From positions 17,290,304 to 17,354,303 of the forward strand of contig OZ234496.1 of NCBI GenBank assembly GCA_965153455.1: 64,000 nt of DNA, in the 5' to 3' direction. How positions within the stretch are numbered: the first letter of the stretch is position 1; every line of letters starts with the position of its first letter. Below are positions 19,660-31,221 of the stretch, piece by piece. The position numbers were made by a program, and so were the translations under genes. The notes beneath the pieces were generated by a model, which did no database searches, was not told the DNA's origin, and worked only from the letters and a program-made list of their open reading frames with translations. The DNA comes from Sphagnum compactum (taxonomy: Eukaryota; Bryophyta; Sphagnopsida; Sphagnales).

Positions 19660-21185
19660 TATATGTTGAGCAGGAGAAGCAAAGCTTTTCATGTTCATCT
19701 TTCATGTACCTCATTCTGACAATTGTATCTATATGTGCAGGTCTTATTAACTATGATTTGACACAGGTTATATGTCATCTCTTGGAGCTTTGAGTGCTCA
19801 TTTAGAGTCTTTGGTAACAGGATCTTTTGATGAATAGCTTTTCCTTTTATTTAGTGACTCCAAGCCAGGAACAGGTAGTGTACAAATTCAGTCCCCAATT
19901 CAGACACTGTGAAATGGCTCCTATTGCACATACTAGGTCTTTTTAAGTGTAGCGCCTGTAGTATCTGGGCTCTTCATATGTTACCGTAAATGTTGTATCA
20001 ACATGTCACCAGCTATTTGTGAAATTGGTGGGTTTGAACAATAGGTGGTAAATAGTGACCCTGTGCCAGAGACCAAACAATATGAACAATTCCTGACATG
20101 ATTGAGACTTTCCCTCTCTATTGCAAAGGGATTGCAACCCCTTTCATGCTATTCCTCTTATTGTGGAAGGATTGTATCGTTTATGTACTCACACCTTCCT
20201 TAGTAGGACAAGTTATGTGTTGTCTTCTCAGTGGGGGTTTCAATAATATGAATTCTTGATTTGTTAAGATAGTCATTAAACTTTTGATTTATGACATTCT
20301 CACACAAAAGGGGTGACAGATGCACACAGATTAACACGAAAGAGCACGACATAAATAACACCCCCTTTTTGTATCGTAAATAACTTGACATCTCCAACAC
20401 CACCTAATTTGGTTGGTCATGAGAACAGGTTCCATTCATACAATGAACAATCGCAAATGGTTTGTCTACTTAAGATGTCTTTCCAGACATTGCACATTTT
20501 TCGTAGTTGAAAGTATGCTAGAAAGTAAAGTAGCTTTCACTCATTGCTCCCAACAAAAAGAAAATGGCTTCTCCTCCTCTGGCAGTAGGCATTGATACTT
20601 CCTTGGATGTGGGAAGGGTGACTAAATTACACTAATGTCAAACTATGGTAAACACCACACATCTTTTACATAGAAATCAATGAACCGACAAGGTTTGCCT
20701 TGTCACAGATGTATTCAGGAACCATGGGCTCTATCAAATTGTCAAGCATATTACTATCCAGACGGTGACTGAATGTGGTAAACTACCTACAGCTGAAGAA
20801 TTCCTCATTTGAGGGGGCAAAAAAATGCGGAATTTGCTGAGACAGTTGATGTTTAAGAAATATGGTGGATCAGCAATTGGAGAGCCAAAACTTGCACACA
20901 CCCAGTTTTGTAAATTTGTATCGAAGAACATTCAAAAATACAAATTCGCAGATGTTTTTTGCACTTCTTTGATGAAATTAAGCCCTAACTGCAATGTAAG
21001 GTACCAAGCACAAGTTGCAAAACACACCCATTTGGAACTCTGAACTGTCATAAATTTCATATGTCACAGTAGCATAATGAACATAGACAGATTTATTGTG
21101 CACCTGGATTTCTCATAAATCCAGAACAATCTCATTTGCAAGAATTCATGTAGGTACATAAGTTAGCAGCTACTGCAAGATTTTA
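19660..21185. other. Intergenic DNA downstream of GLR
   Basis: The start is probably GLR 3' UTR. No open frame here shows a recognisable family, and no mobile-element ends were seen. Confidence 0.4.
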
Positions 21186-21540
21186 AACATAGTCTTTCAA
21201 TCCACAAAAAGCTTCAACAAAAATACTACATAGTTTTCCAGTCCACAAAACCTTCAAGAAATACTACACATAGTTTCCAATCTACAAAAACCTTCAACAA
21301 AAATACTAACATAGTTTTCCAATCCACAAAACCTTCAAGAAATACTACATATAGTTTCCAATCTACAAAAACCTGCAACAAAAATACTACATAGTTTTCC
21401 AATTCACAAAAACCTTCCTACATACAGTTCCAATCCACAAAAACCTTCAACAAACACTATACAATCAGCTAGACATAAGTTTGCAGCTGCAAGATTTTAT
21501 TTTCCAATCCACAAAACCTTCAACAAATACTAGAGAATCA
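21186..21540 (+). repeat. ~40-bp minisatellite (TTTCCAATCCACAAAAACCTTC)n-like
   Basis: Units with TTTCCAATCCACAAAA, CCTTCAACAAAAATACTAC and a CATAG joint repeat about eight times with substitutions and length changes. Two alternating variants (CAACAAAAATACTA and CAAGAAATACTACA) suggest a higher-order dimer in the middle part. Confidence 0.8.
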
Positions 21541-22824
21541 ACTGCCAGGAAACAGTGGCAAAAAAAATTCAAAACCCATTTAAGCAGGCACAACAATAAG
21601 TATCACTTTCACACCTTCTGCAAATGAGAAGAAGACATGCAGAGTTTCATTCGACAGCAGCCCGAGCTGCCTGGACCTCACCTACAAGTTGTAGCAATGG
21701 GAGACAGCCGCAGTAAGATTGGAACATCCAGCTGCTGCCAATTTCTGGATGTTCCCAAGAAGCTGGAGACTCACATCTCTGGATGTTGCAAGAAGCTGGA
21801 GACCCGGGGCTAACATCTGCAAAGTGCAAGTACACACGCAAGTCTTAGTAAAATTTTGTACTCAAAACTTCAGCTGGGATAAAGAGAGAGGAGCAACAAT
21901 CAACACTATAAGGAAAAATTTGATGATACAAGCTGAAGGCAAAGATATTCCCAAATGCAGATTAGAGGTTGAGAATCCGTGACTTACTTGCAATTCCCTG
22001 GTGTGCAGCCGCAGCTAGCGCTGCAAAGGCAATTGGGACTCCCGCAGTGCTCTGGATCCATGATATTATGGCCAAGTTGGAATATTGTGATGTCCAGAAG
22101 ACTCAAAGATGAGTAAACTTTGCAGAGAGAGAAGTACGAGTCAGATGGTTTCTAGTCTCTAACTGCAAATCGAAAGCTTGGGTTGCTGCAGGACTCGAAT
22201 CCCGTGACTTGTTATGTAGTCTGATCAGGGGAGCTGTGTGATCAAGCACATCAACAGATCATGGGTGTTGGCTCACTGGGTGGGTTTCCGATTTAAACTG
22301 TTTGATCTGCACGGGGTGAATGGAAGCTAGCTCTAAAATAGATCTTTCATAGCTTGACTGTTGCTGAAGTTGTTCAGGATAAACACAGAAGACTGGATTT
22401 GTGGAGTTCAGGACCCACCAGGAACTACTACTACTACTGTTTACCTGATCTTATTCTAGGCTCTGGCCAAGATGCAAGCATGTATACAAAATTAGTTGAG
22501 ACTTGAACAATCATCAACCCAGCATGATTATGAACAAAATCAGCAAACTGGGTGAAGAATTTCAGCCATTTGTTGATGTGAACCCTGCCAAATTTTATTG
22601 CAAGAGAAGGTCCTCGTTTCTTGCGTGTTCTGGCGCAGGAAGCGGTTCTCTAGTACAGTAGTGGCTCTCAGATCTTGCATGTATATACCCATCCACCATG
22701 TAGTATATTTTCCTGCAACCCTAAACCCATTCCCAGCTGGTTCATTCTCTGTGCAGGAGCTTGATCTTTTTTTCTGGGTGTAACTTGCACATTTTCCCTC
22801 TCTATCCTCTCTATCTAACCAGTT
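21541..22824. other. Intergenic DNA, no gene recognised
   Basis: There is a short local duplication at about 21742-21805 (TCTGGATGTT...AAGAAGCTGGAGAC twice). Otherwise no coding sequence or RNA gene is supported. Confidence 0.4.
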
Positions 22825-22918
22825 TACAAATTCCTCTTTGCAAATCAAGGTCATAACTCATAACTAGTGTTGGGCTACAAATTCCTCTTTGCAAATCAAG
22901 GTCATAACTCATAACTAG
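22825..22918 (+). repeat. Perfect ~43-bp direct repeat, 51-bp spacing
   Basis: TACAAATTCCTCTTTGCAAA through CATAACTCATAACTAG occurs at 22825-22867 and again at 22876-22918 without mismatch. It is therefore a recent local duplication. It is followed at 22919-23030 by degenerate CAGAACTGG / GGAACTGGGA motifs. Confidence 0.9.
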
Positions 22919-23039
22919 GTTACCCAGAACTGGATCCAAACTGGGTCTGATTTTTAGAATTGGAACTAAAGTTCTGGAACTGGGATTTTGTGTTTTTTCA
23001 GAACTGGGATTAGAACCAGAACCACTCTAATATATATTT

Positions 23040-26000
23040 TGTATTCTTTGCATTAAAAGTCAAGAACCGCCCAATGCTAGTCAAAACCTTTGGATGAAGT
23101 AACGGGTGAGAATAGTGCATAGCCATCCTTTGTGAGTGCCGAGATCTGCCCTCTTTTCATCCACAAAGAGAGTGGTTACGAGAACTTCATCCAAGCGCCG
23201 CAAAGGGTTATGGAATGATTGGGCCAATGAGGGTCCAGGGTGGTACCTTATGGTAACAAGTCTATGTAGCTAATGAAATGGAGGTCGAAGGTAGAATCAA
23301 TCAAACTCCATAGCAACATAGTCCAATAGTGCCAATGGAAGCATGTACTTGTACCACACCCTAAAAGTTGTAATCTTGTATAACCGAAAATGTTCTCACA
23401 AAGTGCTCATAATGAAAAAATTTGTATTTGGACTATTCTTGGTTATTGAAGTTGTGGACATAAGAGCAACAGGCTTCGATCGCACAATGAAAACAATAAA
23501 CAAGGGAAATATGAGAAGCAATAAGGTCTGTAAAGAGATTAAAAGTTAAGACAAAAGCATAAATGAATATCAAAATATGATAGGAGACTTAGAAAAAGTT
23601 TATTGAAGAGGCCACAACAAAAAGAGAAGAGAAAGAAAAGAAAAGTAGCAAACAAAAATTAAAGGATAAGATAAGGAGTTAAAGCATAGGATATAAAATT
23701 TACAAAATCATCTCCATAAAATGCTATTCATCGACAACTTTCTGATAGTAGCAACAGCCCCTCACTTCCCTTGAAAGTTTAGGTTTTGATTTTGTTAAAT
23801 TTTCAATGACAAAAATATTCAATGTTGAATAACTCATGTAGGTCTAAACATTATGAAAATCATTGCACTGCACCCCTTACTCAAATACGACTTTCCAACA
23901 GTAGTACCAAAAGTGCAACACATCTTGAAGATTTAGTTAGTGGTTTCAATCAACTTCACTAGTTGTGATCCCATATGGTTGTTTGTTGCTTGGGTTTTCT
24001 TAATGCTAGTTGATTTTGGGCTTTGGCCAAACTCTTTAATGGCATCCATCCAATTATAATGGGAGAAACGTTCTATTAACTACTGAATAAGGCTTTATGC
24101 TTGCAATTTCATGATGCATTTGTTTTTCACTGATCACCTTATCAGTTCAGAGTAGTAGTTAAAGGAGATTTGAGGTTGTGGTCTACGATATTTGGGCCAT
24201 TTTAGATGTCGATCTTGATTGGGTGTGTTTACATTTTGTTGTAAACATTTTCAACACCATTTCACATAAGTCTATTTCAAGGAGCTTCAAGCATAAAGAG
24301 CCCAATTGTTCCAACTTTTCCCATTTGCTCATTCCTTTTATTGTCTTCAAGTTCCTTTGTTCTTCAATCATCATTCTTCTTTAAGGGGTTTGTTTGTCAT
24401 TCTTTCTTATGTGTGCACATGTCAGGGCAACTTGCTTGTAGAGTTTCTTTTTGGCTTGCTTATTTTTGTGTTTTGCATTATTTTTAAAACGTTTTCCTCT
24501 CATGTTTCTTCCTTTCCCTAATTGATGACACCCATATCCTCAACCCTACCTATGTCATTTCCTTCATCTTTTATCATTTTGCATCCTAATTGGCTTATGT
24601 GGGGTTGTTTGTTTAACCCCGCAAGTGTTTGGCCTGGGTTTCATCTAATTTACCTTTTAAGTTTGTCCCTCTACCAAATTTTGTTATCCCCCTATGTCAT
24701 TGAGATCCTTGGTGTCCTTTTTTGTAGCTTTGCCTTTTTCACCTCTTTTTTTGGTAAGAGGTTCTAAATGAGTATGTTTGGCATATAAATGTGCTTTTGA
24801 GATTAAGGGATGTCTAAGTGGCTTTTGATATTGACTTTTGATGTTTTGCCCAAAGACTTTTTTTTTTGCTTCATTGCTTTTCCCCTTTTAAGGTTTTCAA
24901 AGTTAACTTGTTGTTTTTTATTCAATCCTAATGGGACTTTTTGAGAGACTTTTGGGTCTAGGCCCATTCGAGTGCTCCTAGGCCCTTCTAATTTATCGAC
25001 ATGTGGTAAATTCCATTTTTAATGGGGGTGTAGGGTTGATTTCTTTGAAGTCTTTGGGGTGTCATACTACATTTGTAGCCAACTTTTGGATTTTGGGGAT
25101 CCATCTTTTTCATTGCACTCATGGTGGGGAAAGGATGGCTTTGCATGATGTTGTGCAAAATGCTTTCGTGGCCATTGTGAGAAATGTGAAATTTCATGTT
25201 TCACGAAAGTATACCCATGTCCTTTTGGCCCCTACCTTGCAATCTTCACGATGTTGAATTAACATTGTGTTATTAGTCAATGATGTCTGCACATTGGTAG
25301 ACATTGTTATTGTTGACCCACTCAAATTGATTTGGTTTCATAGGTTGTTATTTTTCATAGGGTTGTTACAACAGTCACGACTCAAACAAAGGACGATCTT
25401 TATTGTGATTGATTTTCGACAGCCATGTTTATCCCTTTAGATATAGAAGGTTTTTTGGGTGTTTATATTAACATGTAAACATGTTTCTTCATTGATGTGA
25501 TAATGTGATGTGGGAGAGCAAAAGGCATTGAAGGTCTTCTTCTGTTAGTTTTGTGGGCATTTTATAGAAAGAAGGTGTCAATGATGTTATAGTGTGCGCA
25601 AGTGGTTTCTATTTTGAAATGTGTTGTTGCATAGGTTTGTCTAAGCTAGGTGTCCTTTTAGGAGGTCCTCCCCTTTCCTTATGGTGGGGTTTGGGAACTT
25701 GATGTTCCTTTTGCAGTCCGCCGACTTAGGTGATTCATTTGTCTTCTTGGACGCAGGTCCTTCCATTTTGTTCCTTGTATTCCCCCTTCTTTGGATGTTT
25801 TGGTTCATTTATGGTTGGTAGGGTTTCATCACTAAGAGGCCTCGTTCAAAAAGGTCAAGGTACCAGCTTGGGTGCTGGTTCACACTCGGGGTGGTTCAAG
25901 AGAATCTATTCTAGGTGCGGTAAATATTGTAAATAGGCCTATAAGTCAATATTGATTTATACGCAGCCATAATGGAAGGTACCTTCCTTCATCCCCCACA

Positions 26001-26096
26001 ATTAAAAAATTTAGTCAACATCCTTTAATCTTTAAGATGGGAAAAATAAATAAATCTTAAGCCAATGTTGTACAGTACAAGGCCAAAATTTTTAGC
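23040..26096. other. Intergenic DNA, probably decayed repeats
   Basis: Several hydrophobic or short open frames occur (for example 24306-24521 and 24522-24767), but none shows a family motif. The T-rich composition accounts for the long frames. No ends of a mobile element were found. Confidence 0.4.
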
Positions 26097-26099
26097 TAA

Positions 26100-26624
26100 G
26101 AGCATCTCCAGCGGTAGTGCTCAGTATGTTTGCAACCGCAAAAATAATTTCTCACATCCAAGTTTTAGCTACTAACTTCTCTCCGAACCCACCCACCCAT
26201 AATATTTCTCACATCCAAGTTTTAGCTACTAACTTTTTCCCGACCCCACCCACAAAACTGAAACTGTGACTGCAAGTATGTGGGAGACTATTAACAGCAA
26301 CCCACTCGGACCAATCAAACTATTTACCCAATCAGAAACAGGAGTGAAACTGGGACTGCAAGTATGTGGGAGACTATTAACAGCAACCCACTCGGACCAA
26401 TCAAACTATTTACCCAATCAGAAACAGGGAGCAGTCAATAAATACGATTTGACGGTGTTTATTACACCCTTCCAGGGCTCCTCCGCGGCTCTGAAAGCTG
26501 TATGTTTTTTAAGGAACATAGCAGAGCAGCCTTCCAGTGGATTCTTCACTGGATCTTTCTGATGTACCCCATCCAAGATTTCCAGTGCAGCAGAGTCACA
26601 TACTGAGCACCGGTGGAGATTCTC
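26100..26624. mobile_element. Tourist-like (PIF/Harbinger type) MITE, copy 1, next to the oligopeptidase gene
   Basis: The element runs from GAGCATCTCCAGCGG to the inverted end; the right end reversed reads GAGAATCTCCACCGG. Both ends continue into GCTCAGTATGT. It is flanked by TAA on both sides (26097-26099 and 26625-26627), the 3-bp duplication typical of PIF/Harbinger MITEs. Two internal tandem duplications (57 bp and 86 bp) make it longer than copy 2. It contains repeated CCAATCA motifs (for example 26311 and 26397). Its right end is 41 bp before the next gene's start codon. Confidence 0.88.
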
Positions 26625-26665
26625 TAAGTTTTCTTTTTGATATGCACAAACTTGCAAGTTCTTAA

Positions 26666-29600
26666 TTGGGAAATGTTGTAGCCATGTCTAAGCTTCCGAG
26701 AGTATTGTCGTTGCTGCTCTTCTCTTGTCCTCGCCCAGGGGACATAGCCAGGGACTTCTTTCCAGGCTGCTGCTACAGACTGCTTGCTGGTTCTCGCAGG
26801 GACTTTTATGGAACCACGGCTGCAAGTCTGGGTGACCCTCTCCGCGTCCCGGTTGCTCCTGTGGCTCCCAAGCGACCGCTTACAAGAACAGCGCATGGCT
26901 TCCAATGGTGTGATCCCTATCACTGGTTGTCTAACCCTGCCGATCCCGCCACTTTGGACTATCTCAATCGGGAGAACACATTCGCAGATTCGGTGATGCG
27001 CGAGACTCTGCAATTGCAGCACAGTTTGGAGATAGAAATGGAGAGTAGGCTTGGCAAGGAGCTTTCTACTCCGCCAGAGCGCTGGGGTTCTTGGTAAGCT
27101 GATCGCGCACCAAATGCCGTTGTCCCCTTTGTTGGTATGAGGTCAGGTTGTTCCTTTTTGGCAAGTGGAGTTGCAGCGAAATCTTTGAAGAGTTTGTGAC
27201 ACAACCTGTGACAAGAGATGGCAGGTGGTACTATACAAGGGTTCCGGAAGGCGAAGAGTATCCAGTATATTGCAGGAAGCGAGCAGTGGCAGATTGCGAC
27301 GCATGGACCTTTAGCCGTGAAGAGGTGTTGCTGGACCAAAATGTTATTGCTCAACGCTTTGGTACGTTTCTCTCTTCCTCACGTGCATCGTCCTTTCTTG
27401 TTTCATTTTTTGCTGCCTACATGGTTTAGGTTTAGGGTTCTGAGTATCCATTGAATGATAGGAAGTGACGAGAGACTTGAATGTGGAGACATTGATTGGC
27501 AAAGGGGAAAGGGCAGGATATGCACATTTGGGGATGTGTAAGCTGTCAGGGGATCAGCAGCTGATGGCATACACATTGGATGTGAAGGGCCGAGAAGAAT
27601 TTACAATGTTTGTGAAAGATCTCACGACTGGACAGCTGCTATCTGAACACACTACAGAAGGCATTGTCAGTGTGGAATGGGCACGCAACAAGCCTTGCAT
27701 CTTCTACACTGTCACTGATAGTCAGATGCGCCCTTCCAAGTAATCTTGTTGCGGCTTTTCTAGATTCTTTCAGGAATGGCTCACAGATGTTTGCTTTCAT
27801 CTTCTGAGATTTATACAGAAAAGTGGGATAAGAGTCTTGATCGGCAAAGCAGGAAATTGACAAGAGACATTGCTACTTTGAAATCTGGTATACAGTTGGC
27901 CTCCTTACTGCCTCACATGTGGTATGTGGTATGTGGGCAGGATATATCAGCGTACACTAGACTCAAGCACCGGAAACAAGTTGGTACTGGAGGATAATGA
28001 TGCCAGCAGGTTTGTGGATGTTGCAAGAACAAAGGACTGGCGATTCATCACACTGAATGTCAATTCAAAGACATCATCAGAGGCAGGTGTTGTTACAACT
28101 TCTGTTAGATGTTCAGAGGAACATTTATGGGTCTTCCATTGGGAGTTCTTTTATTTCTGTTTGTTATGGGACCTAGGGAAAGGTGGTTCTGCAGTTGGTG
28201 CTAGAGCCAAAGGATGGAACCATTTGTAGACATCATTTGCAAATGAGTACTTTAAACTATCACTATTTAAAGGTGAGCAGACCACTGTGCATGCAGGTGT
28301 ACTTGCTGGATGCCAAAGACCCAGAACAAGCACTGCAGAGAGTAGAGCCTCGCAGGTCAGATGTTGAGTATTTTGTAGAGCATCATGATGGTTTCCTTTA
28401 TATTCTGACGAATTCGGGGCTTGGTTGCAACTATCGACTAGTTCAATGCCCTGTGGACTCTACAAGCTCCAAGCATTGGCAGGTATTGAGTTCTTACCAG
28501 CTAGTTTCAGCAGTATCACTTCTTTACTCTATTCTGTGGTTAACAAGTGACTTATTGTTTTAGATGTGATTGCATTGCCCTCTGGCAAACCTCTTCAAGG
28601 GTATTCTTTATGCATAATCTGACAGGATGCTGTAGTGTCCTTCTTACAGGGTAGCCAACAAAAATCTGTTGTTCTTTGTGATGATTTTGAACACTAGAGA
28701 ATGCAATGTCCCGTTTACTTGGTGCAGTGACCATCTGAAAAAGCAGGAAGTTGTGGCAGTGGAGGATGGAGTGTCTATTGAGGATATGGATATCTTCCAC
28801 AAACACTTGGTGCTCTATGAACGGAGGCAAGGTTTGCCTATTGTGCAAGTTTTGGATTTGCCACTCTCAAACTTTCACAAAGCAGTATGTTTACTAACCA
28901 GCCTGGAAACATGAATTTCTGCAGCCTCCTTCAAGGTAGAGTATGTATGTATTCCTAGAAGGATGCATTTTTCTGCTTCAAAACTCACATGAAAATGAGG
29001 ATTGATTATGTGATGCAGAGGGGAAGGCGACTAGCCCTTCCACAGCAGGTTTGCACAATCACTCCAGGTGCCAATCAGGACTTCTTTTCTTCGACTCTTC
29101 GAATCACTGTTGCATCACCAACGGTCTCTCTCTTCTTTGTATTTTCTTTTCTGTTGCTTAGCTGATGTCTCAATTTTGTGTGTGATTACTTGAAAAAAGA
29201 GTCAAATTTAGTGAATGAGAAGGCATGTGCTCCCTTGCCTCTGCCTGCATTGTGGTTTAGATAGTGAACAGTTTCTGGGGCATCAGTCTATCAGAAAACC
29301 TTACTCTAATTGAGCTAAATGAGCTACACTGCTCTCAGAAGCAATCTCAGAACACTTGGGTTGGTCTGTCTGGTAGTGGTCCACAGTCTTATTTGCAACT
29401 CCAAATTTTACTGGTGTAGGTAAGGTGGGTTCTTCCTTTCTGACTGAGAGTACAAATGTAAATACATTTGGTTGCTCCATGACTCTGCAGATGCCTGAAG
29501 CAGTCTTCAACTATGATCTGGTGACAGGAGAAGCAACACTTCTCCAGCAAGAAGAGTTTATTGAGCGAAATGAATCAACAGTATGTCCTGCATTCTGTTC

Positions 29601-31221
29601 AGAATCCTCTTCTAACCAGGACGAAAAGCCACCCATGAGCTCTGCATCTCACAAATACATTGTTGAGAATGGAGGTAGGGATTTATTGGACCTCTCCAAT
29701 CTGTATGTGTGTGAGCGTGTACTTGTACCATCAACAGATGAGGTCAAAGTGCCCCTCACGCTAATTTATCACCGCAAATTTAAGAGAAATGGGTCTAATC
29801 CTGCATTGTTAATTGGATATGGAGCATATGGTGAGGTCCTGGAGACAGACTGGTGCAGTGATCGGTTGAGCTTACTTAATCGTGGTTGGGTCCTTGCCTT
29901 TGCACATGTGAGGTGAGTCTGCCTATGGCTCAGTCACTTCACTTATGCTTCTGTTTCACATCTCCTTTTGCAACTATTTGTCCTAGTGAGGTCTGCTTGG
30001 CATGTTCACTCCTCAGGTTGAACACTAAGTTTGTTCCTTGCATCTTGCTGAGACCAGATCCTCTACATCTAATGTGCAGAGGGGGTGGAGAACTGGGCAA
30101 GAGCTGGCATCATGCAGGAAGGTTAATGAAGAAAGCCAACTCAATTCAAGATTTTTTGGCATGTGCTACCTACTTATTGGACTATAAATATGCACATCAG
30201 ACTAGGCTGGCTGCATGGGGCATCAGTGCAGGGGGTTTGTTGGTGGGGGCTGCCATCAACCTGTGTCCCAATTTATTCAATGCTGTAATTCTCAAGGTGT
30301 TGCCATGCTTTCCACCTGAGTAGAACATGTTCAAAAGTGTTTCTGCCACTCACTTCACTAGTTTCTTTAGCTTCTCATTGTAAGGGAATAAGCGTTGCAT
30401 TCTTGAGCTTTTTTGGCATGCTCTTATGTTGGACAAACATTTTCATGACTTTGGAGTTAACAGGACAGGAAGTTACGAGCCACAGGCTGAAGCTGGGGAA
30501 TCAATTGCAAGTTCCTTAAAAATTTGGAACTTTTGCTAACTTGCATAATACTCTTTCTATGGGACAGGATCTGATAGGTTGGTCTGTTTTCTTTCTTGTC
30601 CTGGTTATTTTTGGTCTGACAGTTGTGTGATGCAGGTTCCTTTTCTTGATCTCTGCAACACAATGCTGGACACAAACTTACCTCTGACAGTGCATGAGTA
30701 TGATGAGTGGGGCAATCCTCAAGACCCTTCCCAATTTCATTATATGCGTAGTTATTCACCTTGTGATACGGTGAAAATAGGAGCTTCCTATCCCGCAATG
30801 TTGGTCATGGCATCCTTCCATGACACTCGGTAACATTTATTCTTTTTCTAAGGGCTCTCAGATTGCTGGTGGTGGTCTGTCTGAGCATATGGTTTTGAGT
30901 TATCAAGCCCTTCCCGATTGTTTTTGTATTAGCATTCTGTCATCAAGTCTCTCATTGCTGATTTCACATGCTTTATATCAGGTTTAATATGACTGAAGCC
31001 TAGTAACTGGGACCTTTGCTCTTTTGATGTGCAGCGTGGGGTACTGGGAAGCAGCCAAATGGGTTGCAAAAATTCGGGACTATGCTGACAATAACACATC
31101 CAAACCAGTGTTGCTGAAGACAAGCATGACTAGCGGCCACTTTGGAGAGGGAGGACGTCACCAGCATCTTAAAGCAGCTGCGCTTGAGTATGCTTTTTTG
31201 ATGAAGATGATGGGCACTTAG
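26666..31221 (+). CDS. Oligopeptidase B / prolyl oligopeptidase family serine peptidase (S9), eleven exons
   Basis: The model is join(26666..27093, 27177..27361, 27466..27739, 27941..28082, 28297..28478, 28728..28884, 29019..29123, 29491..29912, 30080..30296, 30636..30829, 31035..31221), 830 aa. A basic/hydrophobic leader of about 60 residues suggests organelle targeting. The propeller begins near HGFQWCDPYHWLSNP and includes WYYTRVPEGEEYPVYCR, SSEVYLLDAKDPEQ and HHDGFLYILTNSG. The catalytic domain carries FAHVRGGGELG, the nucleophile GISAGG (Ser681), HDTRVGYWE (Asp767) and SGHFGEGG (His804), so the triad is intact. The enzyme should cleave short peptides after basic residues or Pro. Intron 4 requires a GC donor; the exon 5 end is uncertain, since a GT donor at 28483 breaks frame while GC at 28479 keeps it. 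The start could also be Met7. Confidence 0.9.

Noticed and set aside
24306-24767. Hydrophobic frames that look like membrane proteins
   Set aside because: T-rich DNA gives Phe/Leu/Ser-rich frames by chance; there is no motif, no start context and no continuation.
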